Shown here: one piece after another, positions 1-9,716 of the stretch | Position numbering within the stretch: the first letter of the stretch is position 1 | How the letters are laid out: each line of letters opens with the position of its first letter | Assembly (NCBI GenBank): GCA_963791905.1 | Contig: CAWBTX010000005.1 | Span: 1,178,001 to 1,242,000, forward strand | Direction: 5' to 3' | DNA: 64,000 bases | From: Gaiellasilicea sp963791905 | Lineage (GTDB): Bacteria > Actinomycetota > Thermoleophilia > Gaiellales > Gaiellaceae | Notes under the pieces: model-generated | The model's database searches: none | Seen by the model: the letters and a program-made list of their open reading frames with translations, nothing else | What the model was told of the DNA's origin: nothing | Position numbers and translations under genes: made by a program

Positions 1-103
1 CGACGAGGAGACCGAGCCGTCGCCGTGTGCGCCGCCACGACCAGTCGCGCACCTGGCCGCCGCGCTCCTCCGAGAGATGGCCCCCGGGCTGCCAGACCTT
101 CAT
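1..103 (-). CDS. Probable ABC exporter half, N-terminus only (partial)
   Basis: Only the first 34 codons lie in the window. The ATG at 103 overlaps the TGA of the upstream ABC exporter gene (ATGA), which implies translational coupling. The visible peptide begins MKVWQPGGHL and continues into an Arg-rich stretch (SWRRTRRRLGLLV), like the cytoplasmic leader just before TM1 of ABC exporters. The call rests mainly on context: the neighbour has a degenerate catalytic site, as one subunit of heterodimeric exporters does. No ABC motif of this gene itself is visible. Confidence 0.45.
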   Translation of the reverse strand, partial: MKVWQPGGHLSEERGGQVRDWSWRRTRRRLGLLV

Positions 104-1866
104 GCGCTCTCCCGCAGCAGGCCCTGCAGGAGCCCGTGCTCGTGGATCTCCCGGTAGACGGCGTTCGTGGCCAGCAGCTCGGCCTGCGTCCCGCGCGCCG
201 CGATCCGGCCGTGGTCGAGCACGACGACCTCGTCGGCCAGCGCGATGGTCGAGAGCCGGTGGGCGATGATGATCGTCGTCCGCCCGCGCATCGCCTCGGT
301 GAGGCCGGCTCGGATCTTCGCCTCGGTCGTCGCGTCGACGGAGGCCGTCGCGTCGTCGAGGATGAGGATGCGCGGGTCGATCACGAGCGCCCGCGCGATC
401 GCCAGCCGCTGGCGCTGCCCGCCGGAGAGCGTGATCCCGCGCTCGCCGATAACGGTGTCGTACCCCAGCGGCAGCGCCTCGACGAACTCGTGCGCCTGCG
501 CCGCCCGCGCGGCCTGCTCGACCTGCTCGTCGGTCGCATCGCGCACGCCGAACGCGATGTTCTCGCGCACCGTGGCCGAGAAGAGGAACGGATCCTGCGA
601 GATGACGCCGATCTCGCGCCGGAGCGAGCGGCGCGTGACGTCGCGCACATCGACGTCGTCGACGAGCACCCGCCCCTCGGAGGCGTCGTAGAAACGCGGC
701 ACGAGCGCCGCGAGCGTCGTCTTGCCCGAGCCGGTGTGGCCGATCAGCGCGATCGTCCGGCCGGGAGCGACGTCGAGCTCGATGTCGTGCAGGACGGGCC
801 GGTTCTCCGCGTAGCCGAAGCCGACGCGCTCGAAGCGGATCGCGCCGGGGCCGGGCGAGAGTTCGGTCGCGCCGACGCGATCCTCGACGCCCTCAGGCTC
901 GTCCATCACCTCGAAGATCCGCTCGCCGGCAGCGGTCGCGCGCTGCGCCTGGCCGATCCACATGCCGAGGCTCCGCAGCGGCACGATCAGCATCGCGAGG
1001 AGCAGGTTGAAGATGAAGAACCCGCTCAGCGAGAGCGACCCGGCGACGACCATGCGCCCGGCCGCGAGCAGCACCGCCCCCTGGGCGAGCAGCGGCAGGA
1101 ACGAGAGCAGCGGCACGTAGAGCGCGCGCTGCCTGAAGGCGCGCACCGTCTCGTTGAAGACGGCGCCCGAAGCGCGCTCGAACTCAGCCTGCCGGCGGTC
1201 CTCCTGCGCGAACGCCTTGACGACGTGCACGCCGACGATCGACTCCTCCGCGACCGTGGCCACCTCACCGAGCCGCTGCTGCACGTCCCGGAGCACCGGG
1301 TGGGAGACGTGGCTGTAGCGGTACGCGACGGCGACGATCAGCGGCGTGATCGCCAGCGCGATCAGCGCGAGGCGCCACTCGACGAAGAACAGGACGACCA
1401 TCACGGAGAGCACGGTCAGTGCGTGCTGGAAGAAGAAGATGAGGCCGAAGCCGAGGAAGAAGCGCACGGACTGGAGGTCCACGGTCGCGCGCGACATCAG
1501 CTGTCCGGTCTGGTGGCGGTCGTAGAAGCCGAACGAGAGCCGGAGGAGGTGAGCGTAGAGGCCCTCGCGCATGTCCTTCTCGATGCCGAGCGCCTGCCGG
1601 CCCGAGATGAGGCGGCGGCCGACCATGAGCGCCGCCTTCACGATCCCGACGGCGACGATCGCAGCGACGACCCAGGCGAGCGTCCCCGTGCCGTCGCGGT
1701 CCTCGATGCTGTCGATCGCCACGCCGACGAGGAGCACGATCCCGATCGCGGCGGCCTGCGACAGGACGGCGAGGATCGTCGAGACGGCCAGCGAAGCCCT
1801 GTACGGCTTCAGGAAGCGCAGAAGCCGGATGAACGTCTGCCGATATGGGGTGCCCTGCTCGCTCAC
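100..1866 (-). CDS. ABC exporter, fused permease and ATPase (MsbA/MDR type)
   Basis: Intact 588-residue half-transporter. An N-terminal permease with about six membrane segments is followed by a nucleotide-binding domain. Visible motifs are Walker A GHTGSGKTT, signature LSGGQRQR, Walker B ILILDDATASVD and the H-loop AHRLSTI. The residue after the Walker B aspartate is Asp, not the usual catalytic Glu. This is typical of the degenerate site in heterodimeric exporters and fits a partner gene overlapping at 103. GTG at 1866 is chosen because SEQGTPYRQ leads directly into the pre-TM1 segment; the open frame continues upstream without family similarity. The substrate cannot be told from sequence. 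Confidence 0.9.
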   Translation of the reverse strand: MSEQGTPYRQTFIRLLRFLKPYRASLAVSTILAVLSQAAAIGIVLLVGVAIDSIEDRDGTGTLAWVVAAIVAVGIVKAALMVGRRLISGRQALGIEKDMREGLYAHLLRLSFGFYDRHQTGQLMSRATVDLQSVRFFLGFGLIFFFQHALTVLSVMVVLFFVEWRLALIALAITPLIVAVAYRYSHVSHPVLRDVQQRLGEVATVAEESIVGVHVVKAFAQEDRRQAEFERASGAVFNETVRAFRQRALYVPLLSFLPLLAQGAVLLAAGRMVVAGSLSLSGFFIFNLLLAMLIVPLRSLGMWIGQAQRATAAGERIFEVMDEPEGVEDRVGATELSPGPGAIRFERVGFGYAENRPVLHDIELDVAPGRTIALIGHTGSGKTTLAALVPRFYDASEGRVLVDDVDVRDVTRRSLRREIGVISQDPFLFSATVRENIAFGVRDATDEQVEQAARAAQAHEFVEALPLGYDTVIGERGITLSGGQRQRLAIARALVIDPRILILDDATASVDATTEAKIRAGLTEAMRGRTTIIIAHRLSTIALADEVVVLDHGRIAARGTQAELLATNAVYREIHEHGLLQGLLRESA

Positions 1867-1926
1867 GCTCGGAATGTAGCTGGGTGGTTGTCTTGCTCCG
1901 GCGCGGCGCGCGGGCGAGGATGACCC

Positions 1927-2658
1927 ATGGAGTTCGTGCCGTCGGACGTGTTCGGCGAGGACTACCTCTACTTCTACGAGGCGTGGCTCGACGACGAGCT
2001 TTCGGAGGGCCAGGCGGAGCTGATCTGGCGGACGCTGCGGCTCGAGCCTGGCGCGGAGGTGCTGGACGTGCCGTGCGGGCACGGCCGGATTGCGAACCGG
2101 CTGGCCGCACGCGGCGCGCGCGTGACCGGTCTCGATGCGGATCCGTTCTTCCTCGAGCGCGCGCGGGCGGATGCGGCGGACCTGGGCGTGGAGGTCGAGT
2201 ACGTCCAGGGCGACATGCGTGAGCTGCCGTGGGCCGAGCGCTTCGACGCCGTCGTCAACTGGTTCACGTCGTTCGGGTACTTCGACGACGAGGGGAACCG
2301 CGACTGGCTCGAGACGGCGAGCAGGACGCTGAAGCCGAGTGGGCGGCTCGCGATCGACATCCATAGCCGTGACGTCTTCGTCCGGAACCTGGTGCCCGCA
2401 TGGGTGGTCGACCGCGGCGACGACCTCCTCGTCGACCGCCACCGGTTCGACGTCGAGTCGGGTCGCGACACGACCGAGCGCTGGATCGTCCGGGACGGAC
2501 GGGTGCGCAAGACGACCTACTCGGTGCGCCACTACACCTACACGGAGCTGCGTTCCCTACTGCTCGCGGCCGGGTTCACGGCCGTCGAGGCGGTCGGTCA
2601 CGACGGCGAGCCCCTGACGCTGGAGACTCGCCGGATGATCGTCATCGCGACGCGCTGA
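1927..2658 (+). CDS. Class I SAM-dependent methyltransferase
   Basis: Intact, 243 residues. The SAM-binding motif I is LDVPCGHGRIANRLA, followed by an acidic residue ending strand 2 (VTGLDAD) and the motif QGDMRELPW typical of post-II positions. A Rossmann-type fold with no extra domain follows, so the substrate is unknown. It starts 60 bp from the divergent ABC exporter gene and its last 17 bp overlap the end of the convergent glycosyltransferase gene. Small-molecule methylation is an inference. Confidence 0.8.
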   Translation: MEFVPSDVFGEDYLYFYEAWLDDELSEGQAELIWRTLRLEPGAEVLDVPCGHGRIANRLAARGARVTGLDADPFFLERARADAADLGVEVEYVQGDMRELPWAERFDAVVNWFTSFGYFDDEGNRDWLETASRTLKPSGRLAIDIHSRDVFVRNLVPAWVVDRGDDLLVDRHRFDVESGRDTTERWIVRDGRVRKTTYSVRHYTYTELRSLLLAAGFTAVEAVGHDGEPLTLETRRMIVIATR

Positions 2659-3795
2659 TTCGCTCGAGCTGTGCGACGGCGTGCGACGGCGCCGGCAGCG
2701 CTTCGATCTCGGCGCGCAGCCTTTCTGCCGTCAGGCGGTACGACGGCTCGTCGAGAACGGCGGCCACGGCGGCGCGCACCGTCTCCGGCGTCGCACGCAC
2801 CGGGTCGAGCGAGCGGCCGAGGCCGAGCTCCTCGCAGCGCGCGGCGTTCACGGGCTGATCGGCTCCCATCGCGAGCAGCACCTGCGGCAACCCGTGCGCG
2901 AGCGCGCCGAGGATGCTCCCCGAGCCGCCGTGCGAGACGACGGCGCTGCAGTGCGGCAGCACCCGCGCCTGCGGGATGAACTGCGCGATGTGGACGTGAT
3001 CGGGCTGCGGGCCGAGCTCCTCCGGCTCGATGTCGCGGCCGAGCGTCACGACGATGTTGGCCGGGAGCTCGCGGAGACCCGCAAGGACGCGTCTGAACAA
3101 GTCGCCCGATTCAACGTTGAACTCCGTGCCGAGGGTGAAGTAGACGGACGGGAGTCCGGGTCGCCTGATCGGCCAGGGCGGATCGCCGTGGGCGCTGTCC
3201 GCCTCGATCGCGCGAAACGAGAGCGCGTTCGCCGGCAACGGGAAGCGTGGGTCGCGAAAGGACGGCGGGAACGGCGAGAGGACGAGGTCACGGCCGGCCA
3301 TCGTCAGCTCCGGGTCCGGCGGCAGGCCGTGCTCGGCCCGCAGCTCGTCGAGCGGCTCGGCGATGGCGTCGGGCGTGATCATCGAGCCGGACGCGTTCAC
3401 GAGCACGGTTGCGTATGGCAGGTCGAGCAGCTCGGCGGCGATGAGGCTGCCGTAGTCCATCTCGTCGCACACGACGACCTGTGGCCGCCAGTCCTCGAGG
3501 ATGGCCGTGGTCCACCCGACGCGATCGCGGGCGTGGCGGCGGATGAAGCGCTCCCGAACGTCGTCCCGCTCGCGCTCCATGTCGACCTCGAGCAAGAGGG
3601 AGGCGCTTGCGCGGCGCGCCGGAGGGTGGAGGCCCCACCGGGAACGTCTGCAGGCCCGGCGTCCGCAACCGGCCGCAGCTGGCGGTGGCCGCCGGCGACG
3701 GCGACCTCATGGCCCGCTGCAACAGCCGCGTAGACGATCGGCAGGAGCGGCTCGAGGTGGCCGTGGCCGCCGGCGAACGAGAACAGCATTCGCAT
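2642..3795 (-). CDS. MGT-family glycosyltransferase (GT1, UDP-glycosyltransferase-like), frameshifted
   Basis: The start ATG at 3795 gives MRMLFSFAGGHGHLEPLLP, the N-terminal GGHGH donor-side loop of GT1 antibiotic-type glycosyltransferases. The C-terminal signature SHGGSGSILGALAHGLP, followed by MGADQPVNAARCEELG, is the nucleotide-sugar binding region. The length of about 384 residues is normal for the family. The frame breaks between about 3590 and 3700 and is continuous afterwards, consistent with base-call indels. It lies 1 bp after the stop of the uracil-DNA glycosylase gene. The aglycone and sugar are unknown. Confidence 0.8.
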
Positions 3796-3796
3796 G

Positions 3797-4408
3797 TCAG
3801 TCGGCGCCCACGTGGGCAAGCTCGCGGCGGACGTGGGTCAGCGCCTTGCCGAGCCGGGCGCGATTCGCGCGGTCGTTGAGCCAGCCGCTCGCGCCGGAGG
3901 GGTGCGGGAGCGGGACCACGATCGCGTGCTCGAAGGTGTAGCTCTTGCCGATCGCCTCGGTCAGCGACGCGACGCCGAGCAGGCGCCTGAGCGCCAGCCC
4001 GCCGACGGTGACGATCAGGTCCGGTCGCAGGAGCTCGAGCTCCCAGTCGAGCCAGAACCGGCAGAGCTCCTGCTCGCTGGGCGTTGGCGTCCGGTCGCCG
4101 CGGCCGCCAGCGGTACGCCCGGGGTAGCAGCGCGTGACCGAGGCGCAGTAGAAGGTCTCGTAGAGCTCGTCGCCGGGGAGATCGAGCCAGCGGCGGAGGG
4201 TCTGTCCCGCGCGTCCGCGCCACGGCACTCGCTCCTCGCCCTCGACGATGCCCGGCGCCTGGCCGTAGAGAAGCGCGCGCTGCGCGGAGTACGGCGCCCG
4301 GACCGGCCACGACTCGAGGTGATATCCGGCCTCGACGCACGCCCGGCATCTGGACAGGTCCCGCTGCAGGGACGCGAGCGAGCGGTACGAGCTCTTGCGA
4401 ACCGTCAC
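3797..4408 (-). CDS. Uracil-DNA glycosylase, family 4-like (Fe-S type)
   Basis: 203 residues from GTG at 4408. Family-4 features are CRAC (Cys21, Cys24), a third Cys in TRCYPG (94) and a fourth in SEQELCRFW (116), matching the four [4Fe-4S] ligands. The active-site motif reads GQAPG where family 4 usually has GEAPG, so the acidic residue is a glutamine here. The second motif PHPSGAS is the usual HPS loop. The enzyme excises uracil from DNA in base excision repair. It sits 8 bp after the methyltransferase gene in the same minus-strand run. The Glu to Gln change leaves exact activity uncertain. Confidence 0.8.
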   Translation of the reverse strand: MTVRKSSYRSLASLQRDLSRCRACVEAGYHLESWPVRAPYSAQRALLYGQAPGIVEGEERVPWRGRAGQTLRRWLDLPGDELYETFYCASVTRCYPGRTAGGRGDRTPTPSEQELCRFWLDWELELLRPDLIVTVGGLALRRLLGVASLTEAIGKSYTFEHAIVVPLPHPSGASGWLNDRANRARLGKALTHVRRELAHVGAD

Positions 4409-4416
4409 GCGCTGGC

Positions 4417-5010
4417 TCAGACCGGCGAGCGGACGACGACGAACCAGCGGCCGCCGAGCAGGACGTCGCCGCCGCCGAGCTCTGCGACGAGCTCCTCGGG
4501 CGCGAAGTAGCGCTTGTAGACCTCCCAGCGCGTGCCGTCGTTGAGGATCCGCTCCTGCCAACCCTCGCGCTCCCGATCCGGCCGCACGGCGGAGTCGACC
4601 ACGACGAGCTCGGGGGCCACGCGCCGGGCATCCGCGAGGAAGCGCGCCCGCTCCTCGGGCCGAAGATGGCCGTAGAAGTGGGCCGTGACGATCCGCTCGA
4701 AGGCCTCGTCGGGGAACGGCAGCGGCAGCGCGTCGGCCCGGACGAAGGCTGCGTCGGGCCGACGCTCGGCCGCGAGCGCGAGCATCTCCGAGCTCTGATC
4801 GAGTCCCGTGATCTCGCCGCGGAGGTGCCGAGTCAGGAAGCCGGTGCCGCACGCGACGTCGAGTGTCCGCTTCGGCGGGAGCTCCGCCAGCACCCGCTCG
4901 AGCTCGCGCAGCTCGTCGTCCCAGTGCGCGCGCTCGAGCCCGTCGAACCGGCCGAGGCTCTCGTACCACTCGTCGTACTCGGGTGCCCGGGCGTCGTAGT
5001 ACGCCTTCAC
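4417..5010 (-). CDS. Class I SAM-dependent methyltransferase
   Basis: Intact, 197 residues from ATG (MKAYYDARAPEYDEWY, the usual pre-motif helix of this family). Motif I is LDVACGTGFLTRHL, the acidic end of strand 2 is ITGLDQSSEML, and post-II is VRADALPLPFPDEAF. The substrate is unknown. It is first in a minus-strand run (methyltransferase, UDG, glycosyltransferase) and is divergent, by only 23 bp, from ftcD. Confidence 0.8.
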   Translation of the reverse strand: MKAYYDARAPEYDEWYESLGRFDGLERAHWDDELRELERVLAELPPKRTLDVACGTGFLTRHLRGEITGLDQSSEMLALAAERRPDAAFVRADALPLPFPDEAFERIVTAHFYGHLRPEERARFLADARRVAPELVVVDSAVRPDREREGWQERILNDGTRWEVYKRYFAPEELVAELGGGDVLLGGRWFVVVRSPV

Positions 5011-5033
5011 GGGCTCCTAGAGTACGGCTCCCC

Positions 5034-5936
5034 ATGCTCGAGTCGGTGCCGAACTTCTCGGAGGGCCGCGACGAGGACGTGCTCGCCGCGCTCCGCTCGG
5101 CGCTCTCGTCTCCCGCCCGGCTCCTCGACGTGCACGTCGATGTCGATCACCACCGCTCGGTCTTCACGCTGGTCGGCGAGGAGGCGCAGCTCGTCGAGAC
5201 CCTGCTCGCCGGCATCGCGGCCGCGCGCGACCGGATCGACCTGCGCCGCCACAGCGGTGCGCACCCGCGCATCGGCGCCGCCGACGTCGTGCCGATCGTC
5301 CCGGTGAGGCCCGGCGACATGGAGGCGGCGCGGGAGACCGCGCTCTCGCTCGCGCAGCGGGTCGGCGACGAGCTTGAGCTGCCGGTGTTCCTCTACGCGG
5401 ATGTCGGCGCCGGGCGAGCGCCGGCGTTTTTCCGGCGCGGCGGCGTGGATGCCCTGCAGGCGAGGATCGATGCGGGCGAGCTGACGCCGGACTTCGGGCC
5501 AAGCAGGCTCGACCCGCGCGCCGGCGGCGTGATCGTCGGCGCGCGGCGTCCCCTGATCGCGTTCAACGTGAATCTGCGCGGCGAGCTCGAGCAGGCTCGA
5601 GCCGTGGCGGCGGTCGTGCGCGAGAGCGGCGGCGGCTTTCCCGGCGTGCGCGCGCTCGGGCTCGACCTTCCGCGCGCCGGCGTCGTCCAGGTGTCGATGA
5701 ACGTCGAGGACTGGGAGGCCGCGGCGCTCCACGACATCGTCGACCGCGTGGCGTCGGAGGCGGAGGCACGGGGCGCCGAGGTGCTCGGCTCGGAGCTCGT
5801 CGGGCTGATGCCCGCGGGCGCGGCCGTGGCTGCCGCGGGCTCGCTGCTGCGGATCGCGGGCTTCGACGCCTCGCACGTGCTCGAGCTGCGCCTCCTCGAC
5901 CTCGCGCTGAATCCGCACGCCGATAAGGTGTCACCC
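5034..5936 (+). CDS. ftcD: Glutamate formimidoyltransferase
   Basis: Transfers the formimino group of N-formimino-L-glutamate to tetrahydrofolate, the last step of the HutHUI histidine pathway. It starts MLESVPNFSEGRDEDVL, the conserved N-terminus, with HSGAHPRIGAADVVP and FNVNLRGELEQAR as family signatures. The length of about 300 residues matches single-domain FtcD with no cyclodeaminase domain. No stop separates it from the following USP ATG at 5937. I take this as stop loss by an indel near the end, not a real fusion, because the USP start is canonical. Gene order ftcD-usp-hutH-hutU-hutI supports the function. Confidence 0.85.
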
Positions 5937-6382
5937 ATGACGACGATCGTCGTGGGGTACGACGGCGACGACGCCTCCTCGAGAGCGCTCGACCGTGCGA
6001 TCGACGAGGCTCGCACGTCGCAAGGGCATCTGGTGGTCGTGGCGGTCTTAGAGATGCCGCTCCAGCCGGAGGGCCCGCAGAACTTCGGCTCGCTCGAGCG
6101 ACAACCCGGCTCGCATGATCCCGCTCGTCGAGCCGCCCGAGCTCGAACCGGTGTTCGTGAAGGCACGCGAGCGGGTCAAGGCGGCGGGCCTGAGCGCGGA
6201 CTACACCTGGGCTGCCGGGGATCCGGGATCGGCGATCGTCGGGGCGGCCAGCGAGCGCGACGCGGACTGATCGTGCTCGGCTCGCACCACCACGGCCTGC
6301 TCAAGCGCCTGCTCGGCACGGACGTCGCTTCGGAGGTGAAGCGCTCGGCCGGCTGCGACGTGTCGTCGTCGGTGCGAGCGTA
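5937..6382 (+). CDS. Universal stress protein (UspA family), frameshifted
   Basis: It begins MTTIVVGYDGDDASSRAL, the first strand and nucleotide-loop start of UspA proteins, and ends with IVLGSHHHGLLKRLLGTDV, the family ATP-binding GSxxxG-like region. Frame changes near 6100 and 6260 are needed to join the two ends, and the C-terminal strand (CDVVVVGA-like) is also shifted. It lies inside the histidine-utilisation cluster between ftcD and hutH, an unusual place. A role in that pathway is not indicated by sequence. Confidence 0.7.
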
Positions 6383-6414
6383 GGGTGCGGAGATGGCCGA
6401 GCTAGACTCGGCGC

Positions 6415-7950
6415 GTGCTGACGAGTCCGGCGCTGACGGGGGACGACCTCCGGATCGCGGACGTGTGGGACGTCGCGGTCCACCGGGCACCCGTCGCGCT
6501 TGGGCGACGGGGCGCGCGCGAAGATGGAGGCGGCGCGCGAGCTCGTCGAGCGGGCGGTCCCGGCGAGCACACCTACGGCGTCAACACGGGCTTCGGCCGG
6601 TTCGTCTCGCAGTCGATTCCGGACGACCAGGTCGAGGAGCTCCAGCTGCGGCTGCTGCGCAGCCACGCATGCGGCGTCGGTGAGCCCTACCCGCCCGAGA
6701 TCGTGCGCGCGGCGATGCTGTTGCGGGCGAATGCGCTCGCGAAGGGGTACTCGGGCGCCCGGGTCGAGACCGTCGAGCTTCTGATCGAGTGCCTCAACCG
6801 CGGTGTTCTGCCGCACGTGCCGGCGCGCGGCTCGGTGGGTGCGAGCGGCGACCTCGCCCCGCTTGCGCACCTGGCGCTGCCGCTGGTCGGCGAGGGGCTC
6901 GCCCGGGTCGACGATGGGGTAGTCGGCGGCGCAGAGGCGCTCGCGGCCGTCGGCCTCGAGCCGATCCGGCTGGCCGCGAAGGAGGGGCTGTCGCTGATCA
7001 ACGGCACGCAGTTCATGGCGGCGATGGCGGCGCTCGGCCTCGTGCGGGCCTGGCGCCTCGCCCGCACCGCGGATCTTGCGTGCGCACTCTCGCTCGAGGC
7101 GCTGCAAGGATCGCGGACGAGCTTCAACCCTGCGATCCACGCGGCCCGGCCGCTGCCGGCCAGACAGGCGTCGGCAGCGAACATCCTCCGCCTGCTCGAG
7201 GGCTCCGCGATCATCGAGTCGCATCGCTGGTGCGACAAGGTGCAGGACGCGTACTCGCTGCGATGCGCGCCGCAGGTGCACGGTGCGGCACGTGACCTGC
7301 TCGCGTACGTCGGAGGCGACCGTCGACGTCGAGCTGAATGCCGCGACCGACAACCCGCTCGTGCTCGTCGAGGAGGGGCTCGTCGTCTCGAACGGGAACT
7401 TCCACGGTCAGCCGCTCGCCTTCGGGCTGGACGCGCTCGCGATGGCCGTGTCCGAGCTCGCGAGCATCTCCGAGCGGCGCGTCGAGCGGCTCGTCAACCC
7501 CGCGCTCTCGGACGGGCTGCCCGCCGTTCCTGACGACCGACGGCGGTCTCAATTCGGGGTTCATGCTGCCGCAGTACGTGGCCGCGTCGCTCGTCTCCGA
7601 GAACAAGGCGCTCTGCGCATCCGGCGAGCGTCGACTCCATCCCGACGAGCGCCGGGCAGGAGGATCACGTCTCGATGGGAAACGCGGCCGGCCTGAAGGC
7701 GCTGCAGGTGCTCGAGAACGCCGAGCATGCGCTCGCGATCGAGTTGCTCGCCGGTGCGCAGGCGATCGAGTTCCTGGCGCCCTTGGAGCCTGGCCCCGGC
7801 GTCCGCGCGACGCACGATGCCATCCGGGCGCTGTCGGAGCGCCTGGCGGACGACAGGCCGCTCGCGCCCGACATCGAGCGCGTGGCTGCGGCGATCCGCG
7901 ACGGCTCGATCCTCGCCGCCGCCGAAGCCGAGGTCGGTGAGCTCCGCTGA
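6415..7950 (+). CDS. hutH: Histidine ammonia-lyase, frameshifted
   Basis: Converts L-histidine to trans-urocanate and ammonia. The self-cyclising MIO triad Ala-Ser-Gly is visible in GASGDLAPL, with YGVNTGFG before it and SLINGTQ after it. From GTG at 6415 the locus spans about 510 codons, the usual size. The frame changes near 6500, 6560, 7319 (extra G before GAG), 7520 (extra C) and 7617. All are between conserved blocks, and reading across them restores the family sequence, so the breaks look like sequencing errors. The TGA at 7948-7950 overlaps the hutU start region. Confidence 0.85.
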
Positions 7951-9716
7951 GCGTCGCCTCCCTCGACGCGACCGTCGACCGCCTCGTCGGCGACCTGGCG
8001 CGGATCCGGGCGCCGCGCGGGACGGCGCTGAACGCTCGCTCGTGGCAGACGGAGGCGCCGCTGCGGATGCTGCTCAACAATCTCGATCCCGAGGTGGCCG
8101 AGCGCCCGGAGGAACTCGTCGTCTACGGCGGCTCGGGTCGGGCGGCGCGCTCGCACGAAGCTCTGCGGACGATCGTTCGCACGCTGCTCCGGCTGGCCGA
8201 CGACGAGACGCTGCTCGTCCAGAGCGGCAAGGCGGTCGGCGTCTTCCGGACGCACGAGGCCGCGCCGCGCGTCCTGATCGCGAACTCGCTGCTCGTGCCG
8301 CGCTGGGCGACGCTGGGACGAGTTCCGGCGGCTCGAGGCCGAGGGCCTGACGATGTTCGGCCAGATGACCGCGGGCAGCTGGATCTACATCGGGACGCAG
8401 GGGATCCTGCAGGGCACCTACCAGACGTTCGCTGCCGCGGGCGAGGCGCACTTCGGCACCGCCGACCTCAGCGGGCGGACGATCCTGACCGCCGGCCTCG
8501 GCGGCATGGGCGGCGCCCAGCCGCTCGCGGCGACGATGGCCGGCGCCGCGATCCTCTGCGTCGAGGTGGACCCAGCGCGCATCGAGCGCCGCCTCGAGAC
8601 CCGGTACCTCGACGAGGCGACCGACTCGGTCGGAGATGCGGTCGCCCGCGTCCGGGCCGCCGCCGCCGAGGGGAGGGCGTTGTCGGTCGGCCTGCTCGGC
8701 AACGCTGCCGAAGTCGTTCCGGAACTGTCAACAAAAGCGTGAATTCTTCGACCTGGTCACAGACCAGACGGCAGCCCACGATCCGCTGACCGGCTACGTC
8801 CCCGTCGGGCTCGGCGTCGACGAGGCCGCTTCGCTGCGTGCTTCGGACCCTTCCGAGTACCTGCGTCGCGCCCGCGAGTCGATCGCGACGCCACGTCGAG
8901 GCGCTCCTCGCGTACGTCCGCGACAGGCAGCTATGTCTTCGACTATGGAAACAACCTTCGAGGGGAGGCCTATGAGGCGGGCGTAGAGGAGGCCTTCTCA
9001 TACCCGGGCTTCGTCCCGGCCTATATCCGGCCGCTCTTCTGCCGCGGCGTCGGGCCCGTTCCGGTGGGCCGCGCTGTCCGGCGACCCGGCCGACATCGCC
9101 GCCATCGACGAGGAGCTGCGGCGGCTCTTCCCGGACGATGTGCTGCTCCAGCGCTGGCTCGAGCTCGCATCCGACCGGGTCGCCTTCCAGGGGCTGCCGG
9201 CTCGGATCTGCTGGCTCGGGTACGGCGACCGCGCCCGGGCGGGGCTCGCGATCAACGAGCTCGTGCGCACGGGAGCGGTGTCGGCCCCGGTCGTCATCGG
9301 CCGCGATCACCTCGACTCCGGTTCGGTCGCGTCCCCGTACCGGGAGACGGAGGCGATGCGCGACGGCTCCGACGCGATCGCCGACTGGCCGATCCTCAAC
9401 GCCCTGCTGAACACGGCGGCCGGGGCGACGTGGGTCAGCGTCCACCACGGCGGCGGTGTCGGCATCGGCAACTCGATCCACGCCGGCATGGTCGTCGTCG
9501 CCGACGGCACGGCCGACGCGGCGGCAAGGCTCGAGCGGGTGCTCGACGACCGACCCCGGCACGGGCGTGATGCGGCACGCGGACGCGGGCTACGACGAGG
9601 CGCTCGCGGCCGCGTCCGAGGGTGGACTTGATCTGCCGAGCATCGATCTGCCCAGCCTCGATCTGCAGAGCGTCCGAGCGCTCCGCGGACGCCTCCGACG
9701 CCGGCTGAAGCCATGA
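7947..9716 (+). CDS. hutU: Urocanate hydratase, frameshifted
   Basis: Hydrates urocanate to 4-imidazolone-5-propionate using tightly bound NAD. Visible blocks are LNNLDPEVAERPEELVVYGG, GGMGGAQPLAA (NAD-binding glycine loop), VTDQTAAHDPL and HHGGGVGIGNSIHAG. Frame breaks occur near 8310, 8725, 8891, 8933 and 9058. A stop at 7938 limits the frame, and the only possible start before the conserved N-terminus without invoking an indel is CTG at 7947, overlapping the hutH TGA. The C-terminus carries an unusual tail with a threefold 15-bp repeat. The TGA overlaps the hutI ATG. Confidence 0.85.
9630..9674 (+). repeat. hutU: Three tandem 15-bp repeats in the 3' end of hutU
   Basis: Three consecutive 15-bp units, each beginning GATCTGC, encode the repeated pentapeptide pattern DLPSI, DLPSL, DLQSV. 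Units differ at two to four positions. They lie after the last conserved hutU block, in a lineage-specific C-terminal tail that ends in an Arg-rich stretch. Confidence 0.7.

Noticed and set aside
25..1923. 632-codon plus-strand open frame opposite the ABC exporter
   Set aside because: Low-complexity Arg/Asp/Glu-rich translation with no motifs; it mirrors a real gene on the minus strand. Long shadow frames are expected in DNA this GC-rich.
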